From assembly GCA_017615495.1 (NCBI GenBank), contig JAGAAA010000119.1, positions 1 to 11,684 of the forward strand: a stretch of 11,684 nucleotides of DNA, read 5' to 3'. The notes beneath the pieces were generated by a model that had not been told where the DNA came from, did not search any database, and was given only the letters and a program-made list of their open reading frames with translations. Positions within the stretch are counted from its first letter, which is position 1. Each line of letters begins with the position of its first letter. Of the stretch, positions 1-7,901 are shown in pieces. A program made the translations under genes and the position numbers. This stretch comes from Clostridia bacterium (GTDB lineage Bacteria; Bacillota; Clostridia; Christensenellales; CAG-1252).

Positions 1-1311
1 AACGCCGGCGAAGTAAAACGCCACGGAAAGCCCCACGGCAATGAGCCAGCCGATGGGCCACGCCCACCAAATGCCGCGGGCGCCAAGATACGTGCTTGCA
101 AGCAGGAAGGCAAAGCCAACGCGCAAGGCAAGGTCGGTGAATGTCGCCACCATAAACCAACCCATCTTTTCCGCGCCGCGAAGGACGCCGTCCGCCACAA
201 GCTTTGACGAGATGATCGCGTAAAAGGGCGATACGGTTACCAAAAAGTCGTGCCCGACTTCAATTGCCGCCTTGCTGTCACGGTTTAAGAACAACAGCAT
301 GATCTGCCTGTTGAAGAAAAAGTAGAGGAAGAAAAAGAGCAGCCCGATGCTTGACGCAATTACGAGCCCCCACTTGAAGCCTTCCTTAACTCTGCCCTGC
401 TGCTCCGCCGCCAAGTTTTGCGCCGTATAGTTGCTGACGCCGTTGCCAACCTGGTGCATGCTTGTGATGGCAAAATTGTTGAACTTTACCGAGGCGGCAT
501 AGCCCGCGATGGTGGAAGTGCCAAAAGTATTGATCAGCCCTTGCAAGGCTATATTGCCCACCGAGATAAAGCTCTGTTGTAAGGTGCTGGGCACGCCCAC
601 GAGCAAAAAGTCCTTGAGCGCCGCCTTGGAAAACTTTTTGGGCTTACGCTCCGTCTTTACCTTTTTGAGTTGCCACGCAAGCACGCCAAACGCCGTCACC
701 GAGCTGACGCCCTGACAGATAAAGGTAGCCCACGCCACCCCCTTGACGCCCATTTTGAAAACGGCTACGAACAAGATGTCCATAAAGACGTTTGCCACGG
801 AGGAAATGACCAAAAACACAAAGGGCGTTACCGAGTCACCCAGCGCGGCAAAGATGCCGGTCGCCACGTTGTAGAAAAATAGGAACAACAGCCCCGCCAA
901 ATAAATGTAAAGGTAAGCAAGGCTATCCGCCATGATCTCCGCCGGCGTGTTAAGCAGCGCAAGGAGGGGCTTTGCGGCGGCAAACCCCACCGCGGTAAGC
1001 ACTGCGGTGACGCCAAGCGTCATCAGCATTGAGGTATAGACTGCGCTTTTCATCTCCACCAAGTCGCCCGCGCCAAAGTTTTTTGCCGTAGCGATGGAGG
1101 CGCCCATGTTGCAACCGAAGGCAAACGCCAAAAGCACAAGGGTGATCTCGTAGCTGTTGCCCACCGCCGCAAGGGCTTCTTCCCCGATAAACTTGCCCGC
1201 AACGATGCTGTCCGCAATGTTGTAGACCTGCTGGAAAACCACGCTCAAAAAGAGAGGTAAGATATACCTCAAAAGCACTTTATAGGGTTTTCCGACACTT
1301 AAATTAATCAT
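1..1311 (-). CDS. MATE family multidrug/Na+-driven efflux transporter (C-terminus cut by window edge)
   Basis: Translation of the minus strand from ATG at 1311 is open through base 1, giving 437 residues with no stop; MATE proteins are usually about 450 residues, so only the last few are missing. The protein starts MINLSVGKPYKVLLRYILPL and continues with the FQQVYNIADSIVAGKFIGEEAL segment typical of helix 1 of this family, followed by roughly twelve hydrophobic segments. The internal repeat is visible: MHQVGNGVSNYTAQN in the second half corresponds to the helix-7 region. The family exports cationic drugs and other small molecules across the inner membrane using Na+ or H+ gradients; the substrate cannot be read from sequence. 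Purines of an AGAGAGAGG run directly abut the ATG, an unusually short Shine-Dalgarno spacing, but the start fits the family N-terminus. A terminator upstream (1346-1379) separates it from the large operon, and no strong promoter of its own is visible. Confidence 0.93.
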   Translation of the reverse strand, partial: MINLSVGKPYKVLLRYILPLFLSVVFQQVYNIADSIVAGKFIGEEALAAVGNSYEITLVLLAFAFGCNMGASIATAKNFGAGDLVEMKSAVYTSMLMTLGVTAVLTAVGFAAAKPLLALLNTPAEIMADSLAYLYIYLAGLLFLFFYNVATGIFAALGDSVTPFVFLVISSVANVFMDILFVAVFKMGVKGVAWATFICQGVSSVTAFGVLAWQLKKVKTERKPKKFSKAALKDFLLVGVPSTLQQSFISVGNIALQGLINTFGTSTIAGYAASVKFNNFAITSMHQVGNGVSNYTAQNLAAEQQGRVKEGFKWGLVIASSIGLLFFFLYFFFNRQIMLLFLNRDSKAAIEVGHDFLVTVSPFYAIISSKLVADGVLRGAEKMGWFMVATFTDLALRVGFAFLLASTYLGARGIWWAWPIGWLIAVGLSVAFYFAGV

Positions 1312-1345
1312 CCTCTCTCTCTATTAGCTGTATTCCCTTTTTTAA

Positions 1346-1379
1346 TAAAAAGTGCTTCGCTCCAAACAAGAGCGAAGCA
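1346..1379 (-). terminator. Rho-independent terminator of the minus-strand operon
   Basis: A perfect 10-bp stem, TGCTTCGCTC at 1353-1362 pairing with GAGCGAAGCA at 1370-1379, has a 7-nt loop. Read on the minus strand it is followed by C and then TTTTT (1351-1347). On the plus strand the stem is followed by no T-run, so it acts on minus-strand transcripts. It lies beyond the repeat array that follows the fusion gene, so the operon mRNA should carry that array in its 3' untranslated region. It also insulates the MATE gene from the operon. Confidence 0.82.
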
Positions 1380-1389
1380 ACTCCTTCTG

Positions 1390-1617
1390 TTGATTATAAC
1401 AAGTGAAGTTATGCGCCGCGGGTGGCGCATAGTGCAGTTATCGCATTCGCTCATAGTGAAGTTTTGTTCGCAATGCTCTCAAAGTGAAGTTTCTCGCTGT
1501 GCGAGAAGTTAAGGATAATTATTCCACAACTTGCGCCGGAGGCGCAAACTTCACTGCGAAGTAACTTCACTTGACGACAGTCAAACTTCACTGCGAAGCA
1601 AGTTCACTATTGATTAT
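1390..1617. repeat. Hairpin-rich repeat array with AGTGAAGTT/AACTTCACT units, flanked by an 8-bp direct repeat (MITE/REP-like)
   Basis: The left half carries AGTGAAGTT at 1402-1410, 1455-1463 and 1483-1491, plus a variant AGTGCAGTT at 1431-1439. The right half carries the reverse complement AACTTCACT at 1547-1555, 1563-1571 and 1584-1592, plus a variant AAGTTCACT at 1600-1608. Between units lie small hairpins: ATGCGCC/GGCGCAT (1411-1430), TTCTCGC/GCGAGAA (1491-1507), TTGCGCC/GGCGCAA (1531-1547) and TTGAC/GTCAA (1571-1584). The centre (about 1513-1525) is a near-palindrome. TTGATTAT occurs on both sides, at 1390-1397 and 1610-1617, and resembles a target-site duplication. No protein is encoded. 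The whole has the look of a non-autonomous palindromic element or a REP/BIME-like intergenic repeat; which of the two cannot be settled here. Its right edge overlaps the stop codon of the fusion gene. Confidence 0.72.
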
Positions 1618-4139
1618 GCGGTGACGATCTTGCTGGCCTTCTGCAAACCGAGTTTTTCAATGGCGTCTTCGCGCATCTTGTACTTCAAGATCTTGCCCGC
1701 CGCGTTCATCGGGAAGGAATCCACAAAGTCGACGTATCTGGGCACCTTGTGGCGCGCCATATTCGCGCCGATGTACGCCTTCATTTCGTCCGCGGTCATG
1801 GTTTCGCCTTCCTTCAAGATGACGCACGCCATGATCTCCTCACCGTACTGCTCGTCGGGCACGCCGATGACCTGCACGTCCGAAACCTTCGGGTGGGTGT
1901 AGATGAATTCCTCGATCTCCTTGGGGTAAATGTTTTCACCGCCGCGGATGATCATGTCCTTCAATCTGCCCGTAATGCGGAAGTTGCCGTCCTTGGTGCG
2001 GCAAGCGAGGTCACCCGTATGGAGCCAGCCGTCCTTGTCGATGGCGGCTTCGGTGGCTTTGGGCATCTTGTAGTAGCCTTTCATAATGTTATACCCGCGC
2101 GCGAGGAATTCGCCCGTCACTTCGTCGGGGCAATCTTCGCCCGTCTCCGGGTTGACGATGCGGCACTCGATCTCCGGCATGGGTCTGCCGACGGTGCCAA
2201 CGCGCACTTCAATGGGGTCGTCGGTGGAGCTCATCGTGCAACCGGGGGAAGCCTCGGTCTGACCGTACACGATGGTGATCTCCTTCATGTTCATCTTATC
2301 CACCACCTGCTGCATTGCGGAGATGGGGCACGGGGAACCTGCCATGATGCCGGTGCGCATATAAGAGAAATCCGTCTTTTTGAAGTCGGGATGCTCCAGC
2401 ATGGCGATAAACATCGTGGGCACGCCGTGGAACGCCGTGATATGCTCGTTGTTGATGCAAGCAAGCGAGGTCTTGGGCGAGAAATACGGCAAGGGAAGCA
2501 AAGTGCCGCCGTGCGTCATGGTAGCCGTCATTGCGAGCACCATGCCGAAGCAGTGGAACATAGGCACTTGCACCATCATCCTATCCGCGGTGGAAAGGTC
2601 CATTCTGTCGCCGATGGATTTGCCGTTGTTTACGATGTTGTAGTGGGTGAGCATAACGCCCTTGGGGAAGCCGGTGGTACCGGAGGTATATTGCATGTTG
2701 CAAACGTCGTGCTTGTTGACTGCCGCCGCCATGCGCAACACTTCCTCCTGCTTGACTTCGCTTGCCCTCTTTAAGGCGTCCGCCCAAGTGAGGCAACCTT
2801 TTTGCTTGTACCCCACCGTAATGACGTTACGGAGGAAGGGGAGCCTCTTTGCGTGCAAAGGATCGCCCGGTTTCTTTTCCGCCAGTTCGGGGCAAAGCTC
2901 CGCCACGATCTTGCCGTAGTGGGTGTCCTTGGAGCCTTCGGTCATGACCAAAGTATGAGTATCGGATTGCTTCAACAGGTATTCGATCTCGTGGATCTTG
3001 TACGCCGTATTGACGGTGACCAGCACCGCGCCGATCTTGACCGTAGCCCAGAAAGTGATGTACCATTGCGGCACGTTGGACGCCCAAACCGCCACGTGAC
3101 TGCCCGCCTTAACGCCCATTGCGATCAAGGCGCGGGCGAATTCGTCCACGTCGGCGCGGAATTCGGTATAAGTGCGAGTGTAGTCCAAGGTGGTGTACTT
3201 AAAGGCGTATTGATCGGGGAATTCCTCGCACATCCTGTCGAGGACGGAAGGGAAGGTTTCGTCGATCAAAATTTCCTTCTTCCAAACGTACTTACCGGTA
3301 TGTCTTTTGTTGTAGTAAAGAGCGCGGTCGCCTTTGGCGGTATCGCCAAATTGCTTCATATAGCTGGCGAACTGCGAGAAGATGACCTCAATATCGCGAA
3401 GCTCGGGGCACCACTCGGGGTTCCACACCAAGGAGATAAAGCCGTCGTAGTTGACGGAGCGAAGCGCCGCCATCATCTCCTTTACGGGGAGGTCGCCCTC
3501 ACCCAAGAGACAGAATTCGGTGCCTTTGTCCTTCTTTTTGGCGTCGTTCAAATGCACGTGCTTGACGTACGCGCCGAGGTTTTGGATGACGGTCTCGGGC
3601 AGTTCGGACGAGCCGAAGTACGCCGCGGAAAAGTTCCAAAGCGCGGCAAGCGTATCGCTTGCGAAACTTTGCAACAAGTCCCTGAGTTCCGCGCTGGAAA
3701 CAAACAGCCCCGCCGTCTCCATCAAAATGGTGACCTTGGCTTTTTCCGCCACGGGAATGATGCGCGCAAGGAGCTCTTTTACCGCTTGCGTGGCGGTTTC
3801 CTTATCCTCGTGCGCTTCGGCGCGAACGCGAAGATAGGGGATCTTGAGGTTTTTGGCGATCTCCACGCACTTCAAAACTTCCTCTTCGGCTTCCGCCGCT
3901 TTGGAAGCGTCCGCAACGTCGCAAATGGCGTCGATGCAGGGGATGGTCAACTTTTTGACGTACAGATTGCGCAAAGTTGCCGCCGCCGTATAGTCGTGGA
4001 AGGCGCCGTCCTTATCGGTAAACAGTTTATTGTGGATGTTGTGCAGTTCCACCCCGTCGAAGCCGAGGTTGACCGCGAGTGAACAAAACTCATCAAAGGA
4101 GGAGTCGTGCCACCCTTTCGTTGAAAAGGAAAGTTTCAT
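1614..4139 (-). CDS. Fusion protein: sugar-isomerase/epimerase-like TIM barrel + FadD-like AMP-forming acyl-CoA synthetase
   Basis: 841 residues in one uninterrupted frame. Residues 1-265 are a xylose-isomerase-like (AP endonuclease family 2) TIM barrel: GFDGVELHN near the N-terminus, ETAGLF at 141-146, HVHLND at 194-199 and NYDGFISL at 230-237. Residues about 290-841 are a complete acyl-CoA synthetase: P-loop YTSGTTGFPKG at 484-494, YGQTE at 625-629, HTGD at 707-710, the hinge region GRLKDMIIRGGENIYPKEIEE at 724-744, and the C-terminal catalytic lysine K816 in NAAGK. The ligase half should activate a carboxylic acid to acyl-CoA with ATP, giving AMP and PPi; the chain type is unknown, with branched short chains suggested by the neighbours. 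In the barrel two of the four usual metal ligands look replaced (Asp to N169, Glu to V238), so it may not be an active isomerase. Start: AGGAGG at 4146-4151, inside the end of the upstream gene, with a 1-nt gap, implying translational coupling. Confidence 0.92.
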   Translation of the reverse strand: MKLSFSTKGWHDSSFDEFCSLAVNLGFDGVELHNIHNKLFTDKDGAFHDYTAAATLRNLYVKKLTIPCIDAICDVADASKAAEAEEEVLKCVEIAKNLKIPYLRVRAEAHEDKETATQAVKELLARIIPVAEKAKVTILMETAGLFVSSAELRDLLQSFASDTLAALWNFSAAYFGSSELPETVIQNLGAYVKHVHLNDAKKKDKGTEFCLLGEGDLPVKEMMAALRSVNYDGFISLVWNPEWCPELRDIEVIFSQFASYMKQFGDTAKGDRALYYNKRHTGKYVWKKEILIDETFPSVLDRMCEEFPDQYAFKYTTLDYTRTYTEFRADVDEFARALIAMGVKAGSHVAVWASNVPQWYITFWATVKIGAVLVTVNTAYKIHEIEYLLKQSDTHTLVMTEGSKDTHYGKIVAELCPELAEKKPGDPLHAKRLPFLRNVITVGYKQKGCLTWADALKRASEVKQEEVLRMAAAVNKHDVCNMQYTSGTTGFPKGVMLTHYNIVNNGKSIGDRMDLSTADRMMVQVPMFHCFGMVLAMTATMTHGGTLLPLPYFSPKTSLACINNEHITAFHGVPTMFIAMLEHPDFKKTDFSYMRTGIMAGSPCPISAMQQVVDKMNMKEITIVYGQTEASPGCTMSSTDDPIEVRVGTVGRPMPEIECRIVNPETGEDCPDEVTGEFLARGYNIMKGYYKMPKATEAAIDKDGWLHTGDLACRTKDGNFRITGRLKDMIIRGGENIYPKEIEEFIYTHPKVSDVQVIGVPDEQYGEEIMACVILKEGETMTADEMKAYIGANMARHKVPRYVDFVDSFPMNAAGKILKYKMREDAIEKLGLQKASKIVTA

Positions 4140-4140
4140 T

Positions 4141-5511
4141 TTATGCCTCCTCGTACACGATCTTGTTCACGGCGCTGAGATATGCGCGGATGGACGCGCC
4201 GATGATATCGGTGGAAATACCCTTGCCGGAATAAAGCTTTCCGTCCTTGCGAAGCTTGACGAGGGCGGAGCCCATCGCCTCTTTGCCTTCGGTGACGGAT
4301 TGGATCTCAAAGTCGTCAAGTTCGTAGTGGGTGCCGATGATCTGCTCCAAGCAAAGGAACGCCGCGTCGATGGGGCCGTCGCCCATCATGATGCCCTGCA
4401 TCTTTTCACCATCTTTTGTGAGGGTGATCTGGGCGGAAGCGCGAATGATGTTGCCGTTGTTGACAACGTAGCTTTCCAGCTTGTAAGTCGCGGGCACTTG
4501 CAAAGCCACCGACGCAACGATAGCGTCAAGTTCTTTTGCGCCCACTCTCTTTTTGGCGGCAACGCGGAGAAACTCTTCGTAAACCTTGTCTTTGTCTTCG
4601 TCCGAAAGGTCGTAGCCGATCTTGACGGTGGCGTCGATGACGGTATCCTTGTCGTCCTTGTCGTCCAAGGTGATCTTTTGTTCCAAGGAAGTTGCGGAAG
4701 CAAGCGGGCTCTTCCCTTCCGTGCCGGAAAGGATCTGCGCGATCTGCTTGCTGACGCGGTGCAGTTCGGTATACGTGATATCGGTGGCGATGCCGTTGCG
4801 GTTGCCGCTGTTTTTCACGCACTCGGCAAGGTCCTCAAGGGAGATGCCGTCGTCCGCAATGACGGTGCGCACCGCTTTGATACCCTTCTTCACCGCAAGC
4901 ACGGCGGAAGAAAGCGCGAAGCCGCTCTTATCGGAGCAAGCCACGCCCACGGGGATAGAAAGCATCTTGGCGTACTTTTCCGCAAAGGAAGCAAATTCAT
5001 CCGGAAGCATCTCGCCCGCGTCGTCCGAAAGGTACACGGCGTTTGCCCCTGCCTTTTCAGCCGCGAGGAGCGCTTCTTTCAAGAAATCGTCTTCCGCACG
5101 GGTGGCGTCCAAAGCGCAGAAGTACACGCGGGAGGACTTTGCCTTAGCCGCGGCAATGATCTCGGGGATCCACTCAAGCATTTTGGGCGCTTTTTTGTGA
5201 TGGAGATATTCCATACCGACGGGAGAAAGCGAAAGTTCCACGCGAAGCGCGAAGTTCTTCACGCCCGCGAGAGCGCTGACCGCCGTATCCACCGCCGCCT
5301 TATCGGCTACCGCCACGGAAAGAACGCTGTTTTTGACAGCGGAAGCACAGGTACGGAGCAGTAGCGCGTCTTCTTTGCTGTCCGATAGCTCGGGAAATTC
5401 GATGACAGAAACGCATAGCTTCTCAAGAAGCCTGGCGATCTCAAATTTCTCCTTAAAGGACAATTCGTTGTCGTTTGCGCAAAGTTTCGTCGCTACTCTG
5501 ATTTTTTCCAT
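4141..5511 (-). CDS. LeuA/CimA-like protein with degenerate catalytic site and intact LeuA allosteric domain (probable pseudoenzyme)
   Basis: 456 residues. Residues 1-260 follow the fold of isopropylmalate/citramalate/homocitrate synthases: EKFEIARLLEKL at 21-32, DATRAEDDFL at 135-144 (family: DATRtd.dfl), SDDAGEMLPDEF at 162-173 (family: PDTvGy.tPeEf) and TELHRVSKQ at 248-256. Residues about 285-456 are a LeuA allosteric/dimer domain: KLESYVVNNG, GDGPIDAAF at 377-385 and STDIIGASIRAYLSAVN at 433-449. The catalytic DTTLRDGEQ stretch is replaced by ATKLCANDNE (7-16), the metal-binding HxH of HCHNDLG is ACSDKSG (191-197), and the GxGERAGN motif is absent. Condensation of acetyl-CoA with a 2-oxoacid therefore looks impossible. 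In the family the C-terminal domain binds leucine or isoleucine, so a sensor or regulatory partner role is inferred. Start: AGAGAGGAAAT precedes ATG 5511; the ilvE stop is 18 nt upstream. Frame and length show no decay into a pseudogene. Confidence 0.88.
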   Translation of the reverse strand: MEKIRVATKLCANDNELSFKEKFEIARLLEKLCVSVIEFPELSDSKEDALLLRTCASAVKNSVLSVAVADKAAVDTAVSALAGVKNFALRVELSLSPVGMEYLHHKKAPKMLEWIPEIIAAAKAKSSRVYFCALDATRAEDDFLKEALLAAEKAGANAVYLSDDAGEMLPDEFASFAEKYAKMLSIPVGVACSDKSGFALSSAVLAVKKGIKAVRTVIADDGISLEDLAECVKNSGNRNGIATDITYTELHRVSKQIAQILSGTEGKSPLASATSLEQKITLDDKDDKDTVIDATVKIGYDLSDEDKDKVYEEFLRVAAKKRVGAKELDAIVASVALQVPATYKLESYVVNNGNIIRASAQITLTKDGEKMQGIMMGDGPIDAAFLCLEQIIGTHYELDDFEIQSVTEGKEAMGSALVKLRKDGKLYSGKGISTDIIGASIRAYLSAVNKIVYEEA

Positions 5512-5529
5512 ACCTATTTCCTCTCTTTG

Positions 5530-6594
5530 TTATTTGACGGCTACGGTCCAACCGAAATCGTCCTTGATCTCACCCCATTGGATGCCGGTCAAGGTGTCGT
5601 ACAATTTCTGCGTTACTTCGCCGATCTTACCGTTGTTGATGGTATATTTTACGTCCTTATAGCACAATTCGCCGATCGGGGAAACCACCGCGGCGGTGCC
5701 GCAGCCCCACGCCTCTTCGAGGGTGCCGTTCTTCAAAGCTTCGCCAAGCTCGTCTACGGAGAGAAGCCTTTCTTCCACGACGTAACCCGCCTTCTTCAAA
5801 ACTTCGATGCAGCTCTTCCTCGTAATGCCGGGGAGGATGGAGCCGGTCAGTTTGGGGGTGACGATCTTGCCTGCGATCTTGAACATAACGTTCATCGCGC
5901 CGACTTCTTCGATGTACTTTCTTTCCACGCCGTCCAACCAAAGCACCTGGGAATAGCCCTTGTCTTCAGCCTTCTTGCCGGCGCGGTTGGAAGCCGCGTA
6001 GTTGCCGCCGCACTTGGCGTAACCGGTGCCGCCGCGGACTGCGCGGACGTCCTCCGATTCGATCATGATCTTCACGGGGTTGATGCCCTCTTTGTAGTAG
6101 CTGCCCACGGGGGAAGCGATGATCACAAAGGTGGCGTGCTTGACGGCGTGAACGCCGAGGGACTCGTCGTTGCCGAACATGAAGGGACGCAAATAAAGCG
6201 AGGTGCCCTTCTTGTGCGGAGTCCAATCCTTCTCGCACTTGACAAAGTCAAGAAGCACTTGCATAGCAAGATCCTCGGGGATCTCGGGCAAGCAAAGCCT
6301 TTCCGCGGAGTTGTTCATCCTGCGGATGTTCTCGATGGGACGGAAAAGCTGAACTTCACCATCCGCGCGACGGTACGCCTTGAGACCTTCAAAGATCTCG
6401 GAGCCATAGTGGAGCGCGGTGCAGGCGGGATGGATCGAAAGGTTCTCAAACGGAACGATGCGAGCGTCGTGCCAGCCCTTGTCGGGAGTGTAGTCCATGA
6501 TGAACATATGATCGGTAAAATACTTGCCGAAACCGAGAGTGTCCTCAGGAGGCATGGTCTTCGGATTCGGGTTTTTAACAAATTTGATTTCCAT
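5530..6594 (-). CDS. ilvE: Branched-chain-amino-acid aminotransferase (class IV, PLP-dependent)
   Basis: 354 residues, the length of the long (BCAT-type) branch of the family. It catalyses reversible transfer of the amino group between glutamate and the 2-oxoacids of valine, leucine and isoleucine, in the cytoplasm, using pyridoxal phosphate. Visible signatures are HYGSEIFEGLKAYR at 62-75, the Schiff-base lysine K194 in GYAKCGGNYAAS, QVLWLDGVERKYIEEVGAMN at 216-235, and WGCGTAAVVSPIGEL at 296-310, which belongs to the phosphate- and substrate-binding region. Nothing is missing. The start is set by TAAGGAGAAATT just upstream of ATG 6594, and that SD overlaps the stop codon of the oxidoreductase gamma subunit gene (TAA at 6604-6606). 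Its position directly after the 2-oxoacid oxidoreductase genes supports a branched-chain substrate for that enzyme. Confidence 0.96.
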   Translation of the reverse strand: MEIKFVKNPNPKTMPPEDTLGFGKYFTDHMFIMDYTPDKGWHDARIVPFENLSIHPACTALHYGSEIFEGLKAYRRADGEVQLFRPIENIRRMNNSAERLCLPEIPEDLAMQVLLDFVKCEKDWTPHKKGTSLYLRPFMFGNDESLGVHAVKHATFVIIASPVGSYYKEGINPVKIMIESEDVRAVRGGTGYAKCGGNYAASNRAGKKAEDKGYSQVLWLDGVERKYIEEVGAMNVMFKIAGKIVTPKLTGSILPGITRKSCIEVLKKAGYVVEERLLSVDELGEALKNGTLEEAWGCGTAAVVSPIGELCYKDVKYTINNGKIGEVTQKLYDTLTGIQWGEIKDDFGWTVAVK

Positions 6595-6603
6595 AATTTC
6601 TCC

Positions 6604-7136
6604 TTATAAACTTGCGCCGAGGTCGATCGCCTTGCGGTTGACCTCCATCATATCGGCGTGCTTCGCGCTGATGACCTTTGCAAGCGCCGCCTTCAAACCT
6701 TCGTCGTTATATTCGCCGAGTTCCTTCAAGATCTTGCCCACGATGATCATGTTGGCAAGGGTGGGGAAGCCGTTCTCCCCCGCAAGCCTGGTTGCGGGAA
6801 TCCTGAACACCTTCACGTCCTTTCTTACAACTTCGCGCTCGATCAAGGAAGAATCCAAAAAGATCATGCCGCCGGGAGCGACTTTGCCTTCAAAACGGTC
6901 CAACGAAGGAAGGTTCATTGCGACGAGAACGTCGGGATAGGTGACGATGGGGGAGCCTACCGGCTCGTCCGACACGATAACGCTGCAGCTTGCCGTGCCG
7001 CCACGCATTTCGGGACCATAGGAGGGGAGCCAGCTGACCTGCTTATCCTCGATAAGCCCCTTATAAGCGATGAATTTGCCGGCGAAGAGGATGCCCTGTC
7101 CGCCAAAACCGGAAAAGAGGAATTGCTTCGTGCTCA

Positions 7137-7137
<1 letters not shown>
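6604..7137 (-). CDS. 2-oxoacid:ferredoxin oxidoreductase, gamma subunit
   Basis: 177 residues, the normal size of a stand-alone gamma chain (the catalytic domain of the pyruvate/ketoisovalerate oxidoreductase family). It opens with the glycine-rich GFGGQG at 10-15 and carries SYGPEMRGGTASCSV at 39-53, the most conserved block of the subunit; NLPSLDRFE at 75-83 and PTLANMIIVGK at 125-135 also fit. The gamma chain contributes to CoA and substrate handling in the assembled complex with the alpha, beta and delta chains. ATG 7137 shares one base with the TAA of the beta gene (TAATG), and GGAGGT at 7147-7152 lies inside that gene, so the two are translationally coupled. Subunit letters differ between organisms (VorC, KorC, PorG), so no symbol is given. 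Confidence 0.93.
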
Positions 7138-7889
<752 letters not shown>

Positions 7890-7901
7890 GCTTCTACCTC
7901 C

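Noticed and set aside
1342..1369. Possible MATE promoter (TTGTTT, 16 nt, TATTAA on the minus strand) overlapping the terminator
   Set aside because: Both boxes are weak and the -35 would lie in the terminator loop; the AT-rich composition of a terminator tail makes such matches common. MATE transcription could equally rely on terminator read-through.
1390..1617. CRISPR array
   Set aside because: Units are only 9 nt, occur in both orientations, are spaced irregularly by palindromes rather than unique spacers, and no cas gene is in the window.
1531..1902. Plus-strand open frame overlapping the repeat array and the end of the fusion gene
   Set aside because: It begins inside the hairpin repeats and continues antisense to the conserved C-terminal synthetase domain; no ribosome site and no recognisable protein features.
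4141..5511. Annotation as active 2-isopropylmalate synthase (leuA)
   Set aside because: The overall fold and regulatory domain match, but the catalytic DTTLRDGEQ, HxH and GxGERAGN motifs are all missing, so the active-enzyme name would mislead.
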